Assembly: GCA_018268835.1 (NCBI GenBank)
Contig: JAFDVU010000011.1
Location: 1 to 64,000, forward strand
DNA: 64,000 bases
Reading direction: 5' to 3'
From: Acidobacteriota bacterium
GTDB lineage: Bacteria > Acidobacteriota > Terriglobia > Bryobacterales > Bryobacteraceae
Part shown: positions 46,308-54,193 of the stretch, piece by piece
How the letters are laid out: every line of letters begins with the position of its first letter
Numbering within the stretch: the first letter of the stretch is position 1
Notes under the pieces: model-generated
What the model was told of the DNA's origin: nothing
Database searches by the model: none
Seen by the model: the letters and a program-made list of their open reading frames with translations, nothing else
Translations under genes and position numbers: made by a program

Positions 46308-49300
46308 TGAGCAGCAGGTCCTTGGATTCCACCTGCTGGCCGGGATGCACGTAGACCACCTTCACGGTGCCGCCCACGGGCGCGTAGACGGTGCTCTGCA
46401 TCTTCATGGCTTCCATCACGAGCAGTTTGTCGCCCTTGCGCACCTGCTGGTTCAGTTCCACCGCCACGGTTGAGACCACGCCCGGAATCGGCGCGCCGAT
46501 CTGGCCGGGCAGCGCGGGATCAGCCTTCGGTTTGGGGGCCTCGGTGACTTCGAGCGAGCGGTCGCGCACGCTGACTTCGCGCGGCTGTCCGTTGAGTTCG
46601 AAGAACACGGTGCGGGTGCCGTCGGGATGCGGCTCGCCCACCGTGAGGAACTTGATGGCCAGCGCCTTGCCTGGCTCCAGTTCCACGGTGATGTCCGAAC
46701 CCTTCTCCATCGGGTAGTAGAACTGCGGCGTGGGGAGCACGCCGATTTCGCCGTAATTCTGCTGGGCGCGTGCGAACTTCACGAACACGTCGGGATACAT
46801 CAGGTAGCTCATGACTTCGTCGTGCGCGGGCTTGCGGCCGATTTTCTTTTCCAGGGTGAGCGCGGTCTCGGCGAGGTCCACGGGCGCCAGTTTCGCGCCC
46901 GGACGGCCCTTGGCGGGCTTGGCGCCGCGCAGGATGATCTTCTGCAACTTCTTGGGCCAGCCCCCGTCGGGTTCGCCGAGCGAGCCCATGAACATGTCGA
47001 TCACGCTCGCCGGGAGCGTCAGGCTGTGATCCGGGGTGAGGCGCTCGAACTGCGCCATGGTCATGCCGTGGCTCACCAGGAAGATGGCCATGTCGCCGAC
47101 GACCTTGCTGGAAGGCGTGACCTTCACGATGTCGCCGAACGCCATGTTGACGTCGCGGTAGGCCTGGGCGATCTCGCGCCAGCGGGTGCCGAGACCCATG
47201 GCCTCCGCCTGCTCCTTGAGGTTGGTGTACTGGCCGCCGGGCATCTCGTGCAGGTAGACTTCGGCGGTACCGGATTTCGGACCCGTGTCGAAGGGCGCGT
47301 AGTATTCGCGCACCACTTCCCAGTAGTCGGCGCAGGTATTGAGCGCGTCGAGGTCGAGCCCGGTATCGCGCCTGGTGTTGGCCAGCGCGGCGACGATGGA
47401 GTTGAGGTTCGGCTGGCTGGTCTGCCCGCTCATCGAGGAGATGGCCGCGTCGGCGATGTGTACGCCCGCGTCGGCCGCTTTGAGGATGGATGCCGCGTTG
47501 AGCCCGCTGGTATCGTGCGTGTGGAAGTGGACCGGGATGCCGACTTCCTGGCGCAGCGCCTTCACCAGCTTTTCGGCGGCGTAGGGTTTGCACAGCCCGG
47601 CCATGTCCTTGATGGCGAGCACGTGCGCTCCCATGCGCTCCAGTTCCCTGGCCATGCGGACGTAATACTCGAGCGAATACTTGTCGCGCCGGGGATCGAG
47701 GATGTCGCCGGTGTAGCAGATGGCCGCCTCGCAGACCGCGTGGGTCTTGCGTACGGCCTGCATGGAGGCCTTCATGTTGGGCAGCCAGTTGAGGGAGTCG
47801 AAGATGCGGAAGATATCGATTCCCTGGCCGGCGGCTTCGTAGATGAACTCGGCCACCACGTTGTCCGGATACGCCGTGTAGCCTACCGCGTTGGACGCGC
47901 GCAGCAGCATCTGGAAGCAGATGTTGGGCACGGCCTCGCGCAGTTTGCGCAGGCGGGTGAACGGGTCCTCGTGCAGGAACCGCATGGTGACGTCGAAGGT
48001 CGCGCCGCCCCACATTTCCAGGCTGTAGAGGTTGTGCAGGCGGTGGGCGACGTAATTGGCGATCGCCAGCATGTCGTAGGTGCGGACGCGGGTGGCCAGC
48101 AGCGATTGGTGCGCGTCGCGGAAGGTGGTGTCGGTGAGCAGCAGGGCCTTCTGCCGCGCGGTCCACTCGGCGAAGCCCTGGGCGCCGAGCTTCATGAGCA
48201 TCTGGCGGGTGCCGTCGGGAGGCGCGCCGGGCGTGTGCGCCGGAACGGGCGCGGGGCGGAGGCGGGCGGGCTTGGGTTTGCCGGCGACGGCGGCGTTGCC
48301 GTTGACGATCACGTCGGCGAGGTAGCCGAGCAGGCGGGTCGCGCGGTCGCGGCGGGGGGCGAACTTGAACAGCGCGGGCGTTTCTTCGAGCCAGCGGGTG
48401 CTGACGGTGCCGGCCTGGAAATCCGCGTGGTTGACCACATTTTCCAGGAACGGGATGTTGGTCTTGACGCCGCGCACGCGGAACTCGCGCAGCGCGCGGT
48501 CCATGCGCTGGCAGGCGCCGCTGAAGTCGCGGCCCCAGGCGGTCGTCTTTACCAGCAGGGAATCGTAGAAGGGCGTGATTACGGCGCCGCCGTAGGCGCT
48601 GCCGCCGTCCAGACGGATGCCGAAGCCGGCGGGTGAACGGTAGGTGTGGATGCGGCCGTAGTCGGGCACGAAGCCGTTGCCTGCGTCCTCGGTGGTGATG
48701 CGGCACTGTAGCGCGTAGCCGTAAAGCGGCACGCGGTCCTGCGTGGGCAGGTTCATTTCGTCGCCGTGCAGGCTCAGTCCCTGGGCCACCTGAATCTGGG
48801 CGCGAACCAGGTCGATGCCGGTGACCATTTCGGTGACGGTGTGCTCCACCTGGATGCGGGGGTTGACCTCGATGAAGAACCACTCTCCGGAATCGGCGTC
48901 CACCAGGAACTCGACGGTGCCGGCGTTGTAGTAGCCGGCGGCGCGCGCGAGTCGCACCGCGGCGTCGGCGAGCGCGGCGCGGATCTTCGGATCGAGGGAG
49001 ACGGCGGGCGCCACTTCGACGACTTTCTGGTGACGGCGCTGCACGGAACAATCGCGTTCGTAGAGGTGCAGAATGTTGCCGTGGCGGTCGCCCAGAATCT
49101 GGACCTCGATGTGTTTGGCGCGGCGGATGAAGCGCTCCAGGAAGACGGCTCCGTTGCCGAACGCGGCAGCCGATTCGCGCTGCGCCTCTTCGAGTTTGCC
49201 GGCGAAATCTTCGGGGCGGTCGACCACGCGCATACCGCGTCCGCCGCCGCCGAACGCGGCCTTGATGATCAGCGGGTAGCCGATTTCGGCGGCGAGTTTG

Positions 49301-49734
49301 GCGGCCTTCTTCGGGTCCGCGACCGGGTGCTCCGTGCCGGGGACGCGCGGGATACCGGCCTTCTGCGCCAGCCGGCGGGCGGCGGTCTTGTCACCGAGCA
49401 GTTCGAGCAGGTCCGCGGACGGGCCGACGAAGGTGATCCCGGCGCGCTCGCAGGCGCGCGGCAGTTCGGGATTCTCGGAGAGGAAGCCGTAGCCGGGATG
49501 GATGGCATCGACCTCTTTTTCCTTGGCCAGGGCGACGATGCCTTCGAAGTCGAGGTAGGCTTCCACCGGTCCCTTGCGTTCGCCGACCAGGTAGGCTTCG
49601 TCGGCCTTGAAGCGGTGCAGGGCGAGACGGTCTTCTTTCGAATAGATCGCCACCGTGCGCAGGCCGAGTTCGTTGGCGGCGCGCAGAATGCGGATAGCGA
49701 TTTCGCTGCGATTCAGTGCCAGGAGCTTTTTCAT
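46297..49734 (-). CDS. pyc: Pyruvate carboxylase
   Basis: 1145 residues, the full single-chain form. Order: biotin carboxylase with ATP-grasp (KAAFGGGGRGMRVV, EVNPRIQVEHTVTEM), carboxyltransferase of the HMG-lyase type starting DTTFRDAHQSLLATR, the PYC OADA region, and a biotinyl domain with K1111 in MEAMKMQ. It carboxylates pyruvate to oxaloacetate, refilling the TCA cycle with ATP and bicarbonate. ATG at 49734 with no strong Shine-Dalgarno visible. Its stop overlaps hoxW. Monocistronic as far as can be seen. Confidence 0.97.
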   Translation of the reverse strand: MKKLLALNRSEIAIRILRAANELGLRTVAIYSKEDRLALHRFKADEAYLVGERKGPVEAYLDFEGIVALAKEKEVDAIHPGYGFLSENPELPRACERAGITFVGPSADLLELLGDKTAARRLAQKAGIPRVPGTEHPVADPKKAAKLAAEIGYPLIIKAAFGGGGRGMRVVDRPEDFAGKLEEAQRESAAAFGNGAVFLERFIRRAKHIEVQILGDRHGNILHLYERDCSVQRRHQKVVEVAPAVSLDPKIRAALADAAVRLARAAGYYNAGTVEFLVDADSGEWFFIEVNPRIQVEHTVTEMVTGIDLVRAQIQVAQGLSLHGDEMNLPTQDRVPLYGYALQCRITTEDAGNGFVPDYGRIHTYRSPAGFGIRLDGGSAYGGAVITPFYDSLLVKTTAWGRDFSGACQRMDRALREFRVRGVKTNIPFLENVVNHADFQAGTVSTRWLEETPALFKFAPRRDRATRLLGYLADVIVNGNAAVAGKPKPARLRPAPVPAHTPGAPPDGTRQMLMKLGAQGFAEWTARQKALLLTDTTFRDAHQSLLATRVRTYDMLAIANYVAHRLHNLYSLEMWGGATFDVTMRFLHEDPFTRLRKLREAVPNICFQMLLRASNAVGYTAYPDNVVAEFIYEAAGQGIDIFRIFDSLNWLPNMKASMQAVRKTHAVCEAAICYTGDILDPRRDKYSLEYYVRMARELERMGAHVLAIKDMAGLCKPYAAEKLVKALRQEVGIPVHFHTHDTSGLNAASILKAADAGVHIADAAISSMSGQTSQPNLNSIVAALANTRRDTGLDLDALNTCADYWEVVREYYAPFDTGPKSGTAEVYLHEMPGGQYTNLKEQAEAMGLGTRWREIAQAYRDVNMAFGDIVKVTPSSKVVGDMAIFLVSHGMTMAQFERLTPDHSLTLPASVIDMFMGSLGEPDGGWPKKLQKIILRGAKPAKGRPGAKLAPVDLAETALTLEKKIGRKPAHDEVMSYLMYPDVFVKFARAQQNYGEIGVLPTPQFYYPMEKGSDITVELEPGKALAIKFLTVGEPHPDGTRTVFFELNGQPREVSVRDRSLEVTEAPKPKADPALPGQIGAPIPGVVSTVAVELNQQVRKGDKLLVMEAMKMQSTVYAPVGGTVKVVYVHPGQQVESKDLLLIIE

Positions 49735-49854
49735 TCGGAAAGAGTGCGCGGGAGAATCCCGGGCTTCTTTCGAGGATAGCAGGGAGGGGAGGCACCTGTT
49801 GCAACCACCACGGCTGGGGAGGGAATGCGGTGGTCCGGAGAAAGGGGATTACGA

Positions 49855-49878
49855 CCGGGCGCGTCCGGACACGCCCGG
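49855..49878 (-). terminator. Hairpin downstream of the ferredoxin gene
   Basis: Perfect 7-bp stem CCGGGCG/CGCCCGG (49855-49861 with 49872-49878), 10-base loop, 23 bases after the ferredoxin stop on the minus strand. No U-tract. It lies in the 167-base gap before pyc, which otherwise holds no gene. Confidence 0.4.
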
Positions 49879-49901
49879 CCGTGAATTCCTGGGGACTGGG
49901 G

Positions 49902-50153
49902 CTAGTTGAAGTACTTCGCGTTGATCTCGGCGAAGTGGGCGAATTCCGCCGGCAACTCTTCCAACACGAAAATCGAGTTGGTCGGGCAGACCGGGACGCA
50001 AGCGCCGCAATCGATGCAATCGTCCGGCTTCACATAGAGCTGCGGAACATCCGCGAACCCCGCCTCATCCTGCTTAGGATGAATGCAATCAACCGGGCAG
50101 GCTTGCACGCACAATTCGTCTTTGGTACAGGTGTCCGTAATTACGTATGCCAT
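49902..50153 (-). CDS. Ferredoxin with two Fe-S motifs
   Basis: 83 residues from the ATG at 50153, giving MAYVITDTC, the usual family start; the frame stays open upstream to 50219. The first motif is C-x5-C-x3-CP-x2-C (CTKDELCVQACPVDC), unlike the C-x7-C or C-x2-C spacing of common 7Fe and 8Fe ferredoxins. The second is a standard CIDCGACVPVCP [4Fe-4S] motif. Small cytoplasmic electron carrier; partner unknown, although the hox and complex I genes are in the neighbourhood. No strong Shine-Dalgarno. Confidence 0.88.
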   Translation of the reverse strand: MAYVITDTCTKDELCVQACPVDCIHPKQDEAGFADVPQLYVKPDDCIDCGACVPVCPTNSIFVLEELPAEFAHFAEINAKYFN

Positions 50154-50291
50154 GCCCGGATGAGTGCAATTTCGCTGCCAGCGTGTAAAGTCAAGAAAAT
50201 CAGACGCGAAAATCGACAATTGGGGTCCGTTAGGTGGGTGATAGCCCCCAAGCTGCGGTTTTGGTGCGCCAGAACGCTACACTGTACGGTG

Positions 50292-51419
50292 ATGAAGATT
50301 GAAACCTGCGCGGTGCACGCCGGGCGCCGGATCGACCCCGCCACGGGCGCCGTGACTCCGCCTATCCACCTCTCCACCACCTTCGAGCGCAGTCCCGAGG
50401 GGGATTATCCGCGTGGATTCAGCTACTCCCGCGAAGACAACCCGAACCGCCGCGCGCTGGAAGAGTGCCTGGCGGCGCTGGAGGGCGGCAAGCAGGCGCT
50501 GTGCTTTTCGAGCGGACTCGCGGTAGTCACCGCCATCGTTCAGGGGTTGGAGCCGGGCGACCACATCATCGCGCCGGACGACGTGTACTGGGGGCTGCGC
50601 AAGGTGATCGGCGACGTCTTCGGCAAGTGGGGCCTGGCGACCTCGTACGTGGATATGACCGATATCGACGCGTTTCATGCCGCCCTGCGTCCGAACACCC
50701 GGGTGGTGTGGGTGGAGACGCCATCGAACCCGCTGATGAAGGTTACGGACCTGACCGCGATTGCCGCGCTGAGCCGCGGGGCGGGGCCGAACATCGTGAC
50801 CATCTGCGACGGGACGTTCGCGACGCCGGTATTGCAGCGTCCGCTCGATTGCGGCATCGACATGGTGGCGCACTCGACCACGAAGTACCTGGGCGGGCAC
50901 AGCGACGTGATCGGCGGGGCGCTGATCACGCGCCACGAGAACTACCTGTTCGAGCGGGCGCGGAAATCGCAGAAATACGGGGGGAGCGTCCCCTCGCCGT
51001 TCGACTGCTGGCTGATCCGGCGCGGCATCGATACGCTGCCGTGGCGCATGCGGGCGCACTCGGAGAACGCGCTGCGGATTGCTCAGTACCTGGCGGGGCA
51101 CGCGGCGGTCGAAACAGTACATTACCCGGGACTGGCGACGCATCCGGGGCACAAGGTGGCGGCGCGGCAGATGTCTGGGTTCGGCGGGATGCTCAGCTTC
51201 GAGGTGCGTGGCGGGCGCGAGACGGCCATGGGGGTGGCGGCGCGGTGCAAGCTGTTTTTGCGCGCGACGAGCCTGGGCGGGGCGCACAGTCTGATCGAAC
51301 ACCGGGCCAGCATCGAAGGGCCGGATACGAAGACGCCGCAGACGCTGCTGCGATGCTCAATCGGGCTGGAGCATCCGGACGATTTGATCGCGGATCTGGA
51401 GCAGGCGCTGGCGGGGTAG
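50292..51419 (+). CDS. Cystathionine gamma-synthase/lyase family PLP enzyme
   Basis: 375 residues from the ATG at 50292; the frame is open to 49716 but that part overlaps the ferredoxin region and is not protein-like. Cys/Met metabolism PLP family: TPPIHLSTTFER, FSSGLAVVTAIV, WVETPSNPLMKVTDL, and the PLP lysine K198 in HSTTKYLGGHSDVIGG. It acts in trans-sulfuration (cystathionine synthesis or cleavage) or O-acylhomoserine sulfhydrylation; the motifs do not separate these. Divergent from the ferredoxin gene. The stop TAG is in GGTAGGCG. Confidence 0.93.
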   Translation: MKIETCAVHAGRRIDPATGAVTPPIHLSTTFERSPEGDYPRGFSYSREDNPNRRALEECLAALEGGKQALCFSSGLAVVTAIVQGLEPGDHIIAPDDVYWGLRKVIGDVFGKWGLATSYVDMTDIDAFHAALRPNTRVVWVETPSNPLMKVTDLTAIAALSRGAGPNIVTICDGTFATPVLQRPLDCGIDMVAHSTTKYLGGHSDVIGGALITRHENYLFERARKSQKYGGSVPSPFDCWLIRRGIDTLPWRMRAHSENALRIAQYLAGHAAVETVHYPGLATHPGHKVAARQMSGFGGMLSFEVRGGRETAMGVAARCKLFLRATSLGGAHSLIEHRASIEGPDTKTPQTLLRCSIGLEHPDDLIADLEQALAG

Positions 51420-51570
51420 GCGGGCGCCGGCGGCGTGGGGCAGGAGGATGCCGTCGCGGCCCATTGTCCGGAGGCCCTGCCTTACACTTGCATTGGAGTC
51501 ACGACCGCCAATCAAGGAGTCTAGCGTTACTGGGCCAAGTGGCTTCGTGATCCCTTCGAAAATAGTAGGC

Positions 51571-51590
51571 GACGGATCGACCCTTCCGTC
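51571..51590. terminator. Hairpin downstream of the patatin-like gene
   Basis: 6-bp stem GACGGA/TCCGTC (51571-51576 with 51585-51590), extended by GGC/GCC with one bulge and preceded by GTAG at 51565. It sits about 50 bases after the minus-strand patatin stop, in a gap that also contains the first copy of a diverged direct repeat (51481-51545). A terminator role is inferred. Confidence 0.35.
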
Positions 51591-51638
51591 CGCCTTTCCG
51601 GAAGTTTCTGGAGCGGTCACGGAACAGTCTGGCGCTCT

Positions 51639-52508
51639 CTACCTCCAAAACGACAAGATGCGTTCGCTTACGATACGTCCGCCTTGTAAGCGCCCTGCCC
51701 TTGCCGCTGGCGCGGAAATCGCCGGACTCAGAACGCCGCCAGCCGCCGCCAAGGCCGCCAACGTGGTTTCATCGGGTTGTATGACTTCGACCAAAGCGCC
51801 ATTGTCTTGCAGTGTTTTCACCGTCTCATCCAGTGAGACGACACTCATGGACGGAATTTCCGGGGGGCGTTTGAGCGCGAGGATCATCACCCGATCGAAG
51901 CCGGTCGCCAGATCCGCGTTGTCCGTGGAATAGAACCCGCCGTCGATATAGTGCTCGCCCTGAAACAGGATGGGCGGCACACCAAAGGAAGCAGTGGTCG
52001 CAATTACCGCGTCTACCAGATCGATGCCGCTGTCGCGATCGAAGGCGCGTCGCTCTCCCGTGTCCGCATTGACGGTGGCGATAAGCACCCGTTTTTCAGG
52101 CCAGGTCTCCATCGGCAACTGGGCCGCGACGACCTCCCGTCGGCTTGAGCCACTCGTGCCCGAAGCTGCCGCTAACGCCAACAATCCGATTCTCCGCAGA
52201 ATTTCAGTCGCGCTGCCGCCGGCTTCCTTCGCGCGAGCGACGCCGTCGCGAAGTCCTACCCAGTCGACGGCATGAGGCCGCCCGGACGACGGCGGGCCGG
52301 GTTGAACGCGTCGCTGAAATGCGTCTCCGTGCGCGTCTCCGCTCGCAAGATGGAGCGCGACCCTGGAGCCGGAAGAGGTTCCCACGAAAAGGTCGGCGTT
52401 TCTGACGTCGAGACCCGCGTCAGCCATCCCTGTAATGAGGCCAAGCTCCCACGCGCTCGCAGCGTAGCCACCACCGGCCAGAACCAAGGCGCGTCGTGTA
52501 TTACTCAG
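51639..52508 (-). CDS. Patatin-like phospholipase, probable CTG start
   Basis: 289 residues if it begins at the CTG at 52508, the only point with an AAGGAG ribosome site (8-base spacing) and the one that puts the patatin motif ALVLAGGGYAASAWELG at residue 7, as in relatives. The frame is open to 52799 and conventional starts exist at 52649 and 52799, but the extra ~97 residues look non-coding. Patatin features: oxyanion GGGY (12-15), nucleophile S45 in GTSSG, and D189 in DGG. It would cleave acyl chains from phospholipids or related lipids. The gene lies in a lower-GC stretch, bordered by diverged direct repeats, and is probably acquired. Confidence 0.82.
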   Translation of the reverse strand: MSNTRRALVLAGGGYAASAWELGLITGMADAGLDVRNADLFVGTSSGSRVALHLASGDAHGDAFQRRVQPGPPSSGRPHAVDWVGLRDGVARAKEAGGSATEILRRIGLLALAAASGTSGSSRREVVAAQLPMETWPEKRVLIATVNADTGERRAFDRDSGIDLVDAVIATTASFGVPPILFQGEHYIDGGFYSTDNADLATGFDRVMILALKRPPEIPSMSVVSLDETVKTLQDNGALVEVIQPDETTLAALAAAGGVLSPAISAPAARAGRLQGGRIVSERILSFWR

Positions 52509-52871
52509 TCGATCATCTCCTTGTAAGTAGAATACTTGAGTGAAGGCGTTCGCGAATCGACCTGTCGCTGGATTGCGAGACGCAGGTGCGTCAGATGGTT
52601 GGGACAATTCCCACGCTAGAACCCGCAAGACGGCGCGGCGTTTACACATCCATGTTGACGGTTTGTCGCCGACTCGCTGATCAAGAGCTACGGTTGCCTC
52701 CGGCACCGCGGAGGGAATCGTCGGGCGTTCGAGTGAAGCGGGCGAAGGCCACTTTTCGGAAGCCCTTACATACTGTTCCCCTGGAGTCCTGGCCGCCAAT
52801 CCACGAGTCGTGATACGCCAAGTGGGGCATAAGTCAGTTTTCTGGATCGACTCGAAGAATCGTTACCGGGT
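52509..52871. other. Gap with decayed repeat copies, no supported gene
   Basis: About 360 bases between the patatin and DUF4238 starts. It holds an 18-base string (52654-52671) repeated after the DUF4238 gene, and a stretch (52764-52830) resembling 51481-51545. A plus-strand frame of 75 codons (52586-52813) has no ribosome site or recognisable protein signature and I do not call it. A TATTCT box on the minus strand lies about 20 bases upstream of the CTG start. Confidence 0.45.
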
Positions 52872-53924
52872 ATGGGCGATAATTGGTTTAAGGCGGCGTC
52901 GATGAGCGAGGCGAGAGCGCAGCATTACATCCCGCAGTTTCTCCTGCAGAACTTCACTTTGAACGGACGCGAAGACGAACGTCTTTGGGTCACGGCCCCA
53001 CTTCAACGGAAGCGCTGGAAGAGCTTGCCGAAAGAAACCGGTCATCAGCGCGACTTCTATCGTGTCGAGGCCGAGGGCATCGACCCCAATATCGCTGAGG
53101 AGTTCCTCTCGGGGCTGGAAAGCGATGTGGCCCCGATTTTCCGATCATTAGTTGAGGAGCAGCGACTTCCCAGCAGCGATGCCGATCGGGAAATTCTGAT
53201 GCATTTCCTGGCCTTTTGGCTCGCGCGGGTTCCTAGTCCACGCAAAGCCCTTGACCGCTCCGTGGATGCGCTGAATCGGCAGGCTCTGAAATTGATCCTG
53301 GAAACACCCGGGCGGTGGAACGAATTTGTGGAACGCTGGCGGCGCGAAGGCGTTCTGGCTCCAGATGACGTTGTCGATTACGCCTCAATAAAAGAGTTCG
53401 TTGAAAGCGGCAAATATACGACTCGTCTGGAACCGAACGGGTTCCACGTCAAGATGATGTTCTATTCCGCTGAATTCATCAGACCCCTTCTTGATCAACG
53501 GCGGTGGGGGTTTCTCTTCAGCGAGTCTGGCGAGTTTGTTTGCGCGGACCGCCCTGCTCTCTTTGTGGACTCGGCCACTCCGGAGCATGTGCCCGGCCTC
53601 GCTTACAGAGATACCGGCCTGCTGTTTCCCGTCAGTCGTCATCTGATGCTCATCGGCTCAGAATTCGAATTGGGTGTGGCCACTCCCCTGAACAAGAAGG
53701 ATGTGGCTCAGACCAATCGGATCACGCTCGTGAATACGGACCAACACTTGTACTCTGCGAAAGAAGAATTCCCATGGCTCGATCGTTCGGGAAAGGTCCG
53801 CTATGAGATGCCACCGATGGCCAAAGACGAGACCCCAGCGGTGATGAATGCCTACGTAAAGGGTTCCCCGGTTCCGGAGCCTGTCATTGAACTACGAGAA
53901 CGTCCCTTGAAGCTACTCGCCTGA
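52872..53924 (+). CDS. DUF4238 family protein
   Basis: 350 residues from the ATG at 52872; a start at 52902 (MSEARAQHYIPQ) is equally possible. QHYIPQFLLQNF near the N-terminus is the hallmark of the DUF4238 family, followed by a helical middle and a conserved FLFSESGEFVCADRPALF segment and DTGLLFPVSRHLMLI. No known activity for the family. GC content and codon choice are lower and more mixed than in flanking genes, so it is probably horizontally acquired. Flanked by an 18-base direct repeat. Confidence 0.85.
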   Translation: MGDNWFKAASMSEARAQHYIPQFLLQNFTLNGREDERLWVTAPLQRKRWKSLPKETGHQRDFYRVEAEGIDPNIAEEFLSGLESDVAPIFRSLVEEQRLPSSDADREILMHFLAFWLARVPSPRKALDRSVDALNRQALKLILETPGRWNEFVERWRREGVLAPDDVVDYASIKEFVESGKYTTRLEPNGFHVKMMFYSAEFIRPLLDQRRWGFLFSESGEFVCADRPALFVDSATPEHVPGLAYRDTGLLFPVSRHLMLIGSEFELGVATPLNKKDVAQTNRITLVNTDQHLYSAKEEFPWLDRSGKVRYEMPPMAKDETPAVMNAYVKGSPVPEPVIELRERPLKLLA

Positions 53925-54193
53925 GCAGAACGAGTGAGGGCTTTATGACGATCTCCAGAGCTAACTAACGCCAGCCCCACGAGTTCCTCTCACTTTTTTG
54001 AGCCGTGCGGAACCACGCGCCTACAGTTCCGCCGCCCTAAATGATCGTCCAGAAACTTCGGCCGATCTCGCCGATAACGGCTGTGAACGCGGCGCCAACC
54101 GATACTGCCACCCAGGCCAGTTGACGGTTTGTCGCCGTTGACGAAAAGTGCCTGCGCAATTCCGGTAGTGTGGCATCCGGATATACTCGTTTC

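Noticed and set aside
52586-52813. 75-codon plus-strand frame between patatin and DUF4238
   Set aside because: No ribosome site, no protein-like pattern; it overlaps repeat remnants and is antisense to the open extension of the patatin frame.
51639-53924. CBASS-type or other named defence system
   Set aside because: A patatin-like gene is present but no nucleotide cyclase, ubiquitin-like machinery or sensor gene is nearby, so no known defence type can be named.
53940-53985. Integron attC-like site (CTAACTAACGCC) near the DUF4238 gene
   Set aside because: No matching inverse core at the expected distance, no integrase, and neighbouring genes are in mixed orientation. The similarity is only a few bases.
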